A stretch of 64,000 bases of DNA from positions 4,662,342 to 4,726,341 of the forward strand of contig OU452216.1 in NCBI GenBank assembly GCA_911728435.2. Reading direction: 5' to 3'. Origin of the DNA: Apoderus coryli. Its lineage: Eukaryota > Arthropoda > Insecta > Coleoptera > Attelabidae. This document shows, one piece after another, positions 1-10,438 of the stretch. The notes beneath the pieces are model-generated. The model did not search any database. It saw nothing but the letters and a program-made list of their open reading frames with translations, and had not been told where the DNA came from. Position numbers and translations under genes: made by a program. Within the stretch, counting starts at the first letter, position 1. Every line of letters starts with the position of its first letter.

Positions 1-362
1 TGCACATTACGTTCTAAGGAGAACGTAGTAGCAGTACCTGCATTCGTCCTAGCTCTCACAATTTGAAAAGTTGAGTTGTACCTAGATTCTGTTCTTGGAA
101 TATATTTATTTTCATAAGTAATTCTAAACACTCAACCTGTCCATGGAGAAGTTAGTACAAGAACTTAATAGAATTTATAATTGTCATGGTTTCCAAGCTC
201 TCTCCATCAAATCTAGTTAATAATAAATTATAGTCAACCCCTTCTGTCCGGCTAAATTCCATCTTCCAAATACGCAAGATGTTTAAGAAATTTCCTTCGT
301 ATTTTGCCAACTGTATTTAAATAGAATTTTTGTTGCAGAAATATTATTAAATTAATTTTTAG
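1..362. other. AT-rich non-coding sequence
   Basis: No reading frame, RNA gene or repeat end that I can support. The sequence is AT-rich with short homopolymer runs and runs into the dispersed repeat that follows. Confidence 0.5.
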
Positions 363-840
363 TGAAAGAAAGAATATATCGATACATTTCTTTCATCTCT
401 ATTAATGAAAGAAAGTTGAATCAATTACATTTATTGGATAATCAATTATCTAATCATGTTTCATATGTAAATATATTTTGTAATGTGTGGATTTGTTGAG
501 GAAAATGTGCTGAAACATGTTCGTGGTGACATTTTCAAAAAAGTCTGGCAGCAGATCATATAATGGACCTCACAAGTTAGTATGTTGTTTTGGGCGAGTA
601 GATTTCCATAAGAAAAGCACACACATAATATTTTTCTTTGATAATGACATTACTTTTATGAAAAAATTGACGATTTGAGAACTATTTTAAAAAAATTCCC
701 CTTCAAAGAAGCCTCAACAAAATTGCGCCGAATAAAAAATTAGACGCATGTAAAACACATGGCGTATTTTACTTGTTGTGATTTTCAGAGAGTTTACCCC
801 AACTTAACCCTGCTTTCTTTGAAGATCAGAGTAAATATTT
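363..840. repeat. dispersed repeat, copy A
   Basis: The string 'gaaagaaagaatatatcgat' and the following roughly 450 bp recur, diverged, at about 24830-26030. Shared landmarks in the same order are a mini-block around 'gtgtggattt(g/a)ttgagga', then 'tctggcagcag', 'agttagtatgttgtt', 'gcgagtagat', and 'aactattttaaaaa'. The right copy carries an extra insertion of about 490 bp that contains a MITE. No coding capacity is visible in either copy, so the family is probably a non-autonomous element or the remains of an untranslated region. Confidence 0.6.
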
Positions 841-1238
841 ATTTATTATTATTATTTATTTTAGTAAGCTATTTAATCTCATACAATAGAAAGTACAACT
901 GATTTAATAATACTCTTGTGTATGCTCCAAGACAACCCGTATAAACAGAACCGATCGAGACACCAAGTCGTTTTAAGAAATTTTGGTATTACTAGGTATC
1001 GCCGCCTCTAATTTCTGTATAATATTCGCAAAAATGCAACAAGTTTTGAAGTTTTCGCTGTGAAAAAAAAAATGACTTTCCACGCTCGTACGAAGCTTTT
1101 TCTACGGGAAGCGCAAACAAAAAGTGTGCAAATTTATCGCGAATTATAGGTACCTTTTGCTAATAATTATTAAATACATATTGTCTATTAAACAATGATA
1201 TATAGGATGGATATTTAAAAAACCATTATACTTTTTAG
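841..1238. other. non-coding, possible intron upstream of the DUF7869-like exon
   Basis: No coding frame is recognised. The segment ends in a pyrimidine-rich tract followed by AG (ctttttag, ending at 1238), which looks like a splice acceptor for the exon starting at 1239. It may therefore be intronic, but no upstream exon was identified. Confidence 0.35.
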
Positions 1239-1817
1239 GATATTGATGAACTGCCGCTTTTTCCATTAATTAAATATGAGACAAGCTCCTATATTAACAG
1301 TCAAATTGAAAGCCTTAGATACCTTACCAAAGGTCACACTCATATGAGCGCTGATGGAATACATGGGAATATCGAAAGAAAAATCGGAAGAAATCGCACT
1401 ATTACTGTTTTTCAGGAGCTTATAAAAATAATGGAAACCTGTAGGAAAAATGTTGAAGTTCTTCAACTGAAACAGTTTCATTTGTGGCAGAACAAAAATC
1501 GAACAACCAAAAAAGCGGATGATGCTTTGGAAGGATTTCTCTTATGCGAGTTAGTTGAAGCTACTTTTTCTAAAGGGATTAGGAACATAAGTATAAATTT
1601 CGACGATGAACTGGATTTTCTTCAAAGAAAAGTTAGTTTACCCATTGTTCCAGATATTCTACAACCAAGAGGCATTTCATTTTCGAAAAAAGAAATTATT
1701 TGCAAATCCCTTGTATCCCTCATGCCCCTCAAAAATTTTTTGAGAATCTCGCCGGAATCTCAGGCGTCTTTAGATCAGGTCACCTTCGGGCACAATATCG
1801 AAGGTGATAATGAATAG
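1239..1817 (+). CDS. terminal exon of a DUF7869-type uncharacterised protein (probably transposon-derived)
   Basis: The frame is open from a plausible acceptor (ctttttag|GAT) at 1239 to the stop ending at 1817, so the internal ATG at 1344 is probably not the true start. The exon begins DIDELPLFP and contains GHTHMSADGIHGNIERK. That aligns by position with the GHSF-x-x-NDTDFGDIE segment of the pseudogene at 63.3-63.5 kb, the DUF7869-like domain found in large, poorly characterised insect and cnidarian families. Downstream are a basic central part and a C-terminus with DELDFLQRK and ISFSKKEIICKSL. No catalytic function is established for the family; I infer mobile-element ancestry from its multi-copy habit. 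No upstream exons were recognised, so the protein is partial. The frame has no stops, unlike the right-edge copy. Confidence 0.55.
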   Translation, partial: DIDELPLFPLIKYETSSYINSQIESLRYLTKGHTHMSADGIHGNIERKIGRNRTITVFQELIKIMETCRKNVEVLQLKQFHLWQNKNRTTKKADDALEGFLLCELVEATFSKGIRNISINFDDELDFLQRKVSLPIVPDILQPRGISFSKKEIICKSLVSLMPLKNFLRISPESQASLDQVTFGHNIEGDNE

Positions 1818-3175
1818 TTATTAACATTCCAGTTGACAATTAATGAGTTTTTTTTTTGTTATTTAAAAATATTTCTAGAATAATTTTGTTTTTTGCAACT
1901 AAATAGTTATTAGCATTTAATTTGGAAAATATGTTTTTTTTTTATTTAAAAATATTTCTAAAATAAATATCTTATAAAATACTGGTTTTATAATTTTTTT
2001 TTCGTTCTATTTTAAAAACAAATTATTTAAACCTACTAAAACTTGTTTAAGAAACCACGAAAAAACGCAGTAAAGCATGTTCCTAGGTTTTTAAACTAAC
2101 ATCGTTTAATTTTGATTTTTAGCTAAATAAATAAACTACTACTAAATAAAATCCAACGAAAAAACAAAGTTTATTAAGCCCTACTTCAAATTTTAAAAAT
2201 ATAGGTGCGTTTTTCGTGTCTGGTGTATATTCTACACTACTTTATTTAATCGTGCCAAATTTCAAACCGTTTCTGTCAATAGTTTTGAAAGGCCATTAAA
2301 TTTAAAAAAATTCGAATTTTTTGCGATTTCAGGTTCCAGCAGTTACTGTGTTTTCGCATGGGACAGCCGAAGTGCCTCCAAGAAAGAATTGGCGACCGAG
2401 GCTGAGTGAGATAGACAATATTTCGAGTAGATTTCAGAGTGGTTTTACTGTCTTATAAATATGTATATGTTTTAGAACCAATTAGTTAACTGATTGACGG
2501 CTCGCGTTGCCTCGTGATTTCCTTCCTAGTCGCAGTAAAATTTGCTGCGAGGATGGTCAGTGTGAATCTGCCTCACAAAGTGCGTACACGGCTTAACAGT
2601 TTGTGTTTATGGTAGGTGCATATTCACATGTAAACACTTTAGCGGATAATTCGTTTGAAGTCTCTATGAGATTGAAATGCGATTTCAATTTCTTTGATTT
2701 AATTAATGTTGTCTAGATAAAGTATAATATAGGCGTACGTCTGTCTTTGTCTGGTGCCGGTAAGTGACCTCTTGAAGGCTCTCCGAGATGAACGAACGTG
2801 TGTAAATGTGTAAAATTGGTTTTTTGCGTGTTGTTTTCAATTCAAGGGCGCATAGTTACTTACATTATTATGCTTGTATATAGTATAGCCAACTTAAGTT
2901 ACTTTTTGCAGAAATGTATCAGTAATTACCTAAGTTAAACTAAACTCGGGGCAAGAATAGCTCTCCATAATAATTAAGTCTAAAAGTAATATTTTGTGAC
3001 CTTTCTGTCATTTACCTTTCTCGTACAAGGTTGCCAACTTAGTAGATTTTCCATCAAACTTGGTAGATTTAGGTCTTGATTTGGCGGGCAAATTTAATGG
3101 ACAGTAGAAAATTTAGTAGAATCAGAATTATTATTAAAACAACCTTCTTGTATTTTGTCGGTGCATTCGTAACTC
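1818..3175. other. non-coding; contains a short dispersed repeat
   Basis: AT-rich, no convincing gene. A G+C-richer patch at about 2360-2640 contains an ATG at 2552 starting a short frame (MVSVNLPHKVRTRLNS) that reaches a GT-type donor (ATG|GTAGGT) near 2610. It could be a first exon, but nothing supports its transcription. At about 2950-3035 the motif 'atagctctccata' followed by 'ttttgtgacctttctgtcat' recurs near 60805-60870, so this is part of a dispersed repeat. Confidence 0.4.
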
Positions 3176-3453
3176 TAATGCTCGCTTCCCACGGCCCGTA
3201 ATATCACGGGCCGCCCCGCGCCAGCTCGCGCCAACAGGCCGTGGGAAGGGTGTCGCTCGAAGTGGCTCCTGCAAAACTGAGCCGGCCTGTATCCGTCTCT
3301 AGTCGGTAAACTTCAAACGCCCGTGGTGGCGCGACTTGAGCACACTTGTGGTAGTCCGAAGTGGCCCGTGTATTGAGATAACAAAACATGATTTTTATTT
3401 CAGCAAATAGTTTTTAGTACAGTTTTTAAAGCCGTTACTATAACCACGTGTAA

Positions 3454-3740
3454 ATGGAGTGGACAAACGAAGTAATTTGTAAGTTCCTAAATTTGTATGA
3501 AAATGAAAGTCACAAAAACAGGAACGAACAAGGGGATGCGTGGAATCGGATTTGTACAATTTAATGTCAACTTATAGTTTAATGTCAACTTATAGAAAAT
3601 GGCGCCAGAGGCTCAAAGAATCCAAGTAAACGGGAACAAGCGCAGACAATGTTTTCAAGTGTGATTGGCCTTTTTGTAACATAATGGCACTTTTTCTGGA
3701 CGATGTTTATAATCCAAGAAATACAAAAAATCCTAACTAA
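3454..3740 (+). pseudogene. MADF/Myb-SANT-like DNA-binding protein of a Harbinger element, broken
   Basis: Starting at ATG 3454 the frame reads MEWTNEVICKFLNLYENE and DAWNRI, the tryptophan and acidic pattern of a MADF/Myb-SANT-like domain in the accessory protein of PIF/Harbinger transposons. A stop follows at 3562. The rest of the domain is readable after a 19-bp tandem duplication (about 3558-3596): TYRKWRQRLKESK, a stop, then TGTSADNVFK and FLDDVYNPRNTKNP. In intact elements this protein helps the transposase recognise DNA and enter the nucleus (family knowledge). Here it has at least two stops and one duplication, so it is dead. Confidence 0.7.
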
Positions 3741-3930
3741 TTACTACAAAAGCTGCTGCAGCAAGAGTACTTTCCTCTTCTGGCCACATTGTCAAAGTGA
3801 CGGTTGTTTCATTAAAAATCTTGAAATAGACGATTCGTAGCACGGGCGAACACGCGCCGTTGGAAGGGCTACATTCGAGCTCGCCAGTGGCGCACAAACC
3901 GGCGCGTCTTGTGCAGGCCTGTAATATCAC
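3733..3930 (-). pseudogene. possible N-terminus of Harbinger transposase
   Basis: A 65-codon minus-strand frame ends in WPEEESTLAAAAFVVIS, which resembles the acidic then Ala-rich start of HARBI1-type transposases. The opposite orientation to the MADF gene is a known arrangement in this superfamily. No DDE residues remain because the element is only 771 bp long. The assignment is inferred mainly from context; the same bases could be untranslated sequence. Confidence 0.3.
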
Positions 3931-4357
3931 GGGCCGTGGGAAGCAAGCATAAGACGAAGAAAACTATAACCACTGAATCACCATATGATTTAGTTCAGTT
4001 GCTGATAGATAGCGACACGTTAGAGTCTCAGTCTCTTTCGATTTTGTCATAGGGAATCAACGTGCTTATTGTAAATTGTGTGGCTTTCCAGTATTATTTT
4101 CATTCGTTATACCGGTTTAGCTAGCTGAGTCAAATATTTTACGAGTAATTACGAGTGGCGATACTGTATATTATAAACCTACTGTGTCCATGTGTTCAAG
4201 ATAAGAATGGAATAGCATTGGAATCTTGGAAACGGTAGGGGTTACATGTCGGTTAAATTAGAGAAAGGTTGTAAAATTTAAGCACCTTTTAAATGGTGTT
4301 TTCAAAATTAAACTAACTTTAGCCGTTTTCGAGAATTTTTGGAAAAGAAAAACCCAA

Positions 4358-4459
4358 TTTCGACAACATTACGTTGTCTTCTTCAGGCAACAGAATCTTC
4401 TTTTTTTTTTTATAAAGAAGATTCTGTTGCCTGAAGAAGACAACGTAATATTGTCGAAA
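4358..4459. repeat. 46-bp-arm near-perfect palindrome
   Basis: Arms at 4358-4403 and 4414-4459 are reverse complements with one mismatch, around a 10-nt T/A-rich loop. Each arm contains CTGAAGAAGACAAC followed by a short self-complementary stretch and GAAA, recalling hammerhead-like motifs of Penelope-type retroelements, but with an extra nucleotide that breaks the canonical core. The flanking sequence continues beyond the right arm only, so this is a local inverted duplication or two head-to-head element ends. Confidence 0.8.
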
Positions 4460-4799
4460 CGTTGTACGAAAGATATGACATGAAATAAATATTATTTCAA
4501 AAAACTAGTTTCATAGGAACATCATTCCCAAGAAGATCGACTAGTAAAAGAATTGAATAATAAAGTTCAAGAAAACTTTCAAGCATAATTGTTACTTTTC
4601 GAGCCGAAAAAGGTAGCGTTTACAAATTTTCACTACAACGTTTCGTTTTTAAAAAATCATCATCAATTTGGTTTTTTTTTAATACAACCCTTTTTTATTG
4701 TTGAATTTAAATCAATTTTCAATAAAAAAATAGGTGGTATACCACATGTAATGGTTTAAACAAGTTTTCAGTGTTTTTAGCAGCTATTTAAAATCATTC

Positions 4800-6790
4800 A
4801 AGAAAAATCGCCATAGGTTGGCACTTCACTGACTGAATGCAGAGCAGTGGCGGCTTGTGACAGTTTAATGTGGTCAAACATAACATAAAATAAAGTCATA
4901 TATTTAATAGGTAGCTAAAATTAATAAGGATATCCCTACTTCGTCAACCGCATAAAATATAGGTTATGTTTATAAGTAGTTATCTCACCTAAGTATTGTT
5001 TTCTTTAAAAAGTGTAATTAGTATCTAGAATATATTTACCTACTTCATAATAATACTAAATAAAACATATTTTATGAAACTGTCAATCAAATTACTTTTA
5101 TGCTACCTGTTAGCAAATCATAATACGTCTCATATCAGGTATTATTAAAAGCTCAGCTTTTATGCGTTTGTCTTTATTTATATTTATCAAACATTTATAT
5201 AAATCTGGAACAGGTGTGTCTGTATATTTTGAACAAGATTTTTCTGTCCTCAAAAGGACTGTTGATTAAAGAAACTTAACTTTAGTTAAAATTAAAAAAT
5301 AAACATCATTTTTCACAATAACTTCGCTTACCTGATGTCAGCGTAAATATAATTTACGCTGGTGATGTGTAGTACTTTCACTTGCTTCTTCCATATTAAA
5401 GTCTGAGATATTATAATATTATTATTATTATTATTAAAAAACCAATATTCTACGGTACCTACCCATTTATTTTTATAAAAATAAGTAGGTACCTACTAAT
5501 TAATAACCGTATATACATATTTTTTTAATTTGTTCACTACTTTTTAAGATTTTAAAACTTAAATTAAATATGTAGATAACTAAATAGAAAGATGATAAAA
5601 ATTTTAAATAAGATGATTAAATCAAAAACTAAACCCAAAAATAAAACCAAAATATTTGAATGTTATGATGAACGTAAATATATTATTACATTTAATTAAT
5701 AATTAACATAAAGATGTTATAAGTCGATATGAAATATAAAATTAATGCTAAAAATTTTTCTACAAATGGTGAGTTGACCGACTTTCAATATAAGATTTAT
5801 ACTTATAAAAGTGTTCTTTCCAGAATCAACAAATCCTGTATTTACAACTAAATAACTTCTGAAGATGAGAATATTATGTCTCGAAACATGTATGGTCTAT
5901 TAGTTTATTGACACAGTTTTTAACAAAATAAAGAGATTTATTTGTGGAGAAGACGAAGTTTGATTTATCATTAAATGATAAACTCCACGTACAATGGACT
6001 ATTTCTATAATATAAATAGAAAACCTAATTTGTATTCAAAATATAAAAAATCAAAACTTTAAGCTTCCCGAAAAGTAAATAAAAATAATATTAGCATAGG
6101 TATAGCACAGAGCACAACTGTGACAGCACTAGAAATTTGCGACTGTGTGATAGAGATAGATATAATCAAAATAATAATCGACATAATAGGTACAAAACAC
6201 TCGCCAAGCGTTGTCATATAACCTTATTTTACATTAAATCTCTGCTGCATCTATATGAAGCGTGCTCCTTATAGTGTTTTTTTAATGGCAAGATTCGTAT
6301 GCTATGCTTAGTAGAATTAAACGCTGGCAACTATGTTTAGACGAAGAGCGATAGGTGGTTGTATAGTGGGTATATGCCAGATGGCAGTGTTGCCGATTGT
6401 TGCTGAATTATAGATGAAAATGCTTTGAGGCACGCTTCATCTGCATAAGAACGTGTATGATAGATAAATAGGCTATTGTCATAGGACACCAGCACTGGCA
6501 AGGGTGTCAACTGTCGCACACAGGCAAGAAAGAGACCGAAATAAATAATGTTTTACTATTATTACATGAATAAAAAGAGGGAAGTACCTATAGGTATGTA
6601 AATTAAGTATGTTAAATAGCTGTATACGATAAAGCCTGCTTCAGATGAAGACGAAATTTAAAATTACAGTTGTATGGTAAAGCAGGTTGAAAATTAAGTA
6701 TACATTAATTTGTAGTTTAAATTTTTTATGGAGAAAAATAATTACACAATAAAATAGAATTAAATACTTAAATATTATTAATTTTACTGA
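4800..6790. other. non-coding interior of the inverted-repeat element
   Basis: AT-rich, with no recognisable protein. Contents are an ATT microsatellite at about 5416-5436 and a palindromic motif at 5859-5888 (CTGAAGA, then a GAGA/TCTC stem, then GAAAC). A minus-strand 60-codon frame at 6337-6519 has no family signature and I do not call it. Confidence 0.5.
5859..5888 (+). other. hammerhead-like motif, non-canonical
   Basis: CTGAAGA is followed by T, a GAGA...TCTC hairpin and CGAAAC, and then ATGTATGGTC, giving a possible short third stem and a GTC triplet. In hammerhead ribozymes (CUGANGA - stem II - GAAA - stem III - NUH) stem II directly follows the GA; here one extra base intervenes. It resembles motifs carried by Penelope-like elements, but activity is doubtful. 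Confidence 0.25.
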
Positions 6791-7005
6791 TTATTTCACA
6801 CACTGAAAGCTTGTTTAAACCATTACGTGTGATATACCACCTAGTTTTGAACTGAAATTGGCTTTAAATTTAACAATAAGAGATCCAGTGCCGTATTTAA
6901 GAAAACCAAGTTGATTATGGTTTCTCAAAAACGAAACATCGCGTAATGAAAATTTGTAAACGCTATCTTATTCGCCTCAAAAGGTAACAATACGAAAGTG
7001 CTTTT

Positions 7006-8218
7006 AATTTTTTTATATCTGTAAAAATAATGTCAGAAATAAATAAAAACTAAAATCACACACACCCACGTCTTTTTTGAAACACCCTGTATATTGATTT
7101 ACTACCTACTTGTAAACTCTAACACCTCGTTAAAACACAAATATTTATTCTAGCGAACATCTTCAAGCTACAAAAAAAAAAAAAACTAAAACTAAAACAC
7201 GTGTAGCTTGCTTCGTAGGTGCTTTTTTAATGAATTTCGCTTGACTGTTTTAACTGCAGCACTTATTTAAGGCCGTCGCATAATTAACCCATAATTGAAC
7301 CACCTGTACATAAACTGTTTAGCATTTAGCGCAAGCCCTCAATTGATTAAGTGCATTGTGTAGATGTGGGTTGTTGCCAACCCTCAGTGACGCTGTCGAC
7401 GGGTGTCGTTTACCGCCATCAGGTTTTATTACAAGAAATGAGGTGACGCAACGCTTATTGTCAATCTAGGACAACCTCATTGGTTGAATGGTTACTATGA
7501 TATTATTTTGTACATACATGGAGAGAAATACGAATGCAATCAATGTCGCCTTGAGATGGTGTTTTTTTTTTATCTTTTTTCCTCTAGGACGCCACTCAAG
7601 CTTGGCGACTTCCAGTGCTTATTTGATTTTTTCATGCTTAATAAAATTGGTGGTCGATTGCCATAGGCGTACTAGCTATATTTTTGACATTCACTATTTA
7701 TGGCATATTTTAGTTATACAGCGATCTCGTAATCGGTAACAACTTATTTACGTTATTGGCTACTTCCTAATTTTTCACCTGATTTAAATACTGTTCTAGA
7801 TTCGTTTATACAGGGTTATTCGCGACATACAACACGGATAATTGTGGCTAAAAGTTTTATTCATGGGTTCGATAAAAATGATTTATGGCTACATTTTTAA
7901 AATATTGTGAATCTATAAGAAATTAACCATAGTTGTGTTTTTTTTAAATATAATACCGTGTATATGAATATATTTTTAGATTCCCCGTTCAAAATACACC
8001 TAACTTTCATTAGAGTACATCTCATCTAAACCTGACAGTTTTTTATATATTTTAATTTTTATAAAAATATTGACATAATTTGAATGAAAAAATTCACACC
8101 TAATCGTTTGATCTATTTAAGCCAGTCTGGGCTGATAAATATACCCACTCATCACTTTTTACGAGAAATATAAAAAACGCCCAACACTAAATAGAGGGTG
8201 TCCAATAATATAATAAGT
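7006..8218. other. non-coding interval
   Basis: No gene recognised. 'ttgaaacaccctgtata' at about 7078-7094 is a common terminal motif of Tc1/mariner-like relics, but no partner end was found nearby. Two short overlapping frames at 7484-7739 have no family features. Confidence 0.4.
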
Positions 8219-8335
8219 TATAAGAGGTTTTCCAATAGGGATGATATGATTTTGATGCGACGTTGCGGCTATTTGTAATGTGTCATGATCTGTCATTTGT
8301 TTGTCATTGTATGCAGTAGTGTTTACAATTTCATC

Positions 8336-8490
8336 ATGGGGAGATATACGCAAGAACAACGTTTACAAATTATTCAGTTTTATTATCAAAATAATCGTTC
8401 ACAAATTGCAACTTTTCGTGCACTTTTGCCATTTTATGGTCGTAATAATCGTCCAAGTGGGCTCGCTATTCGTCGAATTATTGAAAATTT
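8336..8490 (+). pseudogene. mariner transposase, N-terminal part
   Basis: Starts MGRYTQEQRLQIIQFYYQN and continues GRNNRPSGLAIRRIIENL, the first helix-turn-helix of a mariner transposase that binds the terminal repeats. The homology stops after ENL at about 8490, where the non-LTR insert begins. The continuation is found at 10439. The preceding leader from the terminal repeat to the ATG is about 115 bp, normal for the family. Confidence 0.85.
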
Positions 8491-10438
8491 GGGCCTATAT
8501 TTTCTTTCTAAAAAACAGTGGACAATCATAAATCAATTGATAAGAAATACCAATACCAATACTGATATACAGGCGTTGAATATAGACAATAACATTGAAT
8601 TTGATAAACAAATAATTGTAAATAGAACGAATGAATATTTCTCTAGTGTAGGTATAAATATTGTTAATTAAATAAATTCACAGGGTAGTATTAAGAAAAA
8701 TAATATCAAGTTTGATACAGTCTTTTGTGAAAACACAATTTTTTAAATATGACGACGGAGCGTCAAATCATTGAAATTGTGAGGGGGTTGAGGTGCAATT
8801 CAGCTCCGGGTCATAATCGAATATCGGTAAAGGACATTCATAGCCTGGGTGATCCTCTAATAACAATTTTAGTACAATTAGCTACCGATATAGTTCAAAC
8901 GGGTATTTTCCCAGACGTGCTTAAAATTTCTAAAATTAGCCCAATTTTTAAAACAGGTTCTAAAGAGGAAATGCGGAATTATCGGCCGATAAGTGTTGTC
9001 AGTCCAAAATAAAATAATTGAGAAATTATTTAAATCAAAGATTTTATATTTTGTAAATAAATATAATCAGATCGACGACTATCAATACGGGTTTTTAAAG
9101 AACAGTAATACACTGAGTGCTACCATGGATTTGATGAGTAGGGTATACGATGAACTTGATAGAGGCAAATTAGTGATTGCTGTTTTTGTTGATCGACAAA
9201 AGGCATTTGATGTTGTCAGCATTGACCTTTTATTAGATAAGTTGTATAGCATGGGCTTTCGGGGTACTTCGTACAAGCTAATACAGTCGTATTTACTTGA
9301 CAGGCGACATTATGTGTGTGTGGATGGTGTGGTCAGTGAATCATTGCACGCTGAGTGTGGTGTCCCTCAGGGATCAGTACTTGGTCCCTTATTGTATTCT
9401 TTATACGTCCTCAATCTAAGATTAGCCAATTTGGAGGCTAGGTATTATACTTTTGCGGACGATACGGTTCTGTTTTATAGTGGCGATGATATCTCTGACT
9501 GTGGTAAACCGTGATATTGATAGGTATTTTAATTGGCTCGTATTTAACAAATTAAAAATCAACATCACAAAATCCAAATATATGTTATTTAGGCAAAAAA
9601 ATAAATTCGTTCGCAATCCTTTGCTAATTGTGAATAATACTCCAATGGAGTTGGTTTCTTCTATAAAGTATTTGGGTTTAATCATAGATGAAAATTTACT
9701 GTGGAAACAACATATTGAATATATTGTAAGTAAAATAGGTCCGATGATAGGAGCAATATATAGGTGTCGAGATTATTTAACAGAAAAAAGTAAATTGAAT
9801 ATTTATAACGCTTATTTCTTGTCACACTTAAGATATTTATAGCCGGTGTGGGGCACATGTAGCAGAGTTGCCTTCCATAAAGTTGAGGTTTTGCAAAATA
9901 AAATAGTAAGAATATTGTTTAATTTTGACAGATTGTCCTATACAGATCTGATATATCGGCCAACAAATTTATATAAACTTGAGGATATTTACCGTGTGGA
10001 GTAATGTAAATTTATTTTTAAAATAATTCACCAAGCACAAAAGTCAAATGCGCGTCTGCTCTTTTCTCGCGATGTTCACGGTCACATGACGAGATTCCGT
10101 CACAATATATATCAGCCCAATGTAAGAACCAATAGGGGTTTGAATAGTCCGAAAACTCAAGCATCTAGTACGTATAACCACTTGCCGGCTGAGGTTAGGT
10201 CAGCTGTTTCTCCTCCAATTTTTAATAAATTATTGAAAAGCTGTTTTGGCCCGGGGGGAATTGTACCTTGAGGTCATTTTTCCGCTCTTTTCTTTCTATT
10301 TCTATTTAAATTGTTAGCACCGTTGATAGGTCTATAAAAAAGCTGTTCTTGAGACCAGTGTTTACAAACACTGATTAAAGAACTTATATGTATTTGACTA
10401 TTGTAAAATGTGTGTTAAATAAAGATTAAAAAAAAAAA
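8491..10438 (+). mobile_element. 5'-truncated non-LTR retrotransposon inserted in the mariner
   Basis: A plus-strand LINE fragment ends in AATAAAGATT plus an A-tract at about 10426-10438, after which mariner coding resumes. Only the end of the linker, the RT and the C-terminal part remain; no endonuclease is present, as expected from 5' truncation. It is younger than the mariner because it splits the mariner reading frame, yet it already carries several frame breaks. Confidence 0.8.
8749..10271 (+). pseudogene. reverse transcriptase of non-LTR element (CR1/jockey-like), frameshifted
   Basis: Three consecutive frames give one RT. First is MTTERQIIEIV...NYRPISVV (8749-9012). Then 8993-9514 with FVDRQKAFDVV (first catalytic Asp), CGVPQGSVLGPLL and YTFADDTVL (catalytic Asp pair). 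Then 9453-9842 with the thumb motif KYLGLIIDENLLWKQH. A decayed C-terminal region runs to a stop near 10271. Catalytic residues are intact although the frame is broken at about 9000, 9500 and 9842. It would copy element RNA at a nicked target. The clade is uncertain without a tree. Confidence 0.8.

Larger units (their letters stand above)
3176..3952 (+). mobile_element. PIF/Harbinger-type deletion derivative with TAA target duplication
   Basis: A 771-bp insert (3179-3949) is bounded by inverted ends: the left starts TGCTCGCTTCCCACGGCC and the right, reverse-complemented, starts TGCTTGCTTCCCACGGCC. The match extends through a second, self-palindromic block (GGCCCGTRATATYACRGGCC). It is flanked by direct TAA at 3176-3178 and 3950-3952, the 3-bp target duplication typical of PIF/Harbinger. 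The ends are GC-rich and the interior AT-rich. Inside are relics of the two Harbinger genes, a MADF/Myb-like protein on the plus strand and a possible transposase N-terminus on the minus strand. The catalytic DDE core is absent, so the element is non-autonomous. Confidence 0.8.
4573..7005. mobile_element. 2.4-kb element with about 200-bp diverged terminal inverted repeats
   Basis: The left segment (about 4573-4790) and the right segment (about 6793-7005) are reverse complements along their length with scattered differences. Shared landmarks in the same order are 'tagcgtttacaaattttca', 'gtttcgttttt', 'aataggtggtat/actaggtggtat', and 'gtaatggtttaaacaag'. The interior shows no transposase frame, so it is a non-autonomous DNA element, a fold-back element, or a much decayed one. 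I could not define a convincing target duplication, so the outer borders are approximate. Confidence 0.65.

Noticed and set aside
2552..2612. First exon of a host gene
   Set aside because: A short frame with a possible donor, but no downstream exon or conserved peptide could be found. Mentioned only within the interval entry.
6337..6519. 60-codon minus-strand frame inside the 2.4-kb element
   Set aside because: No similarity to any transposase or other family that I can recognise.
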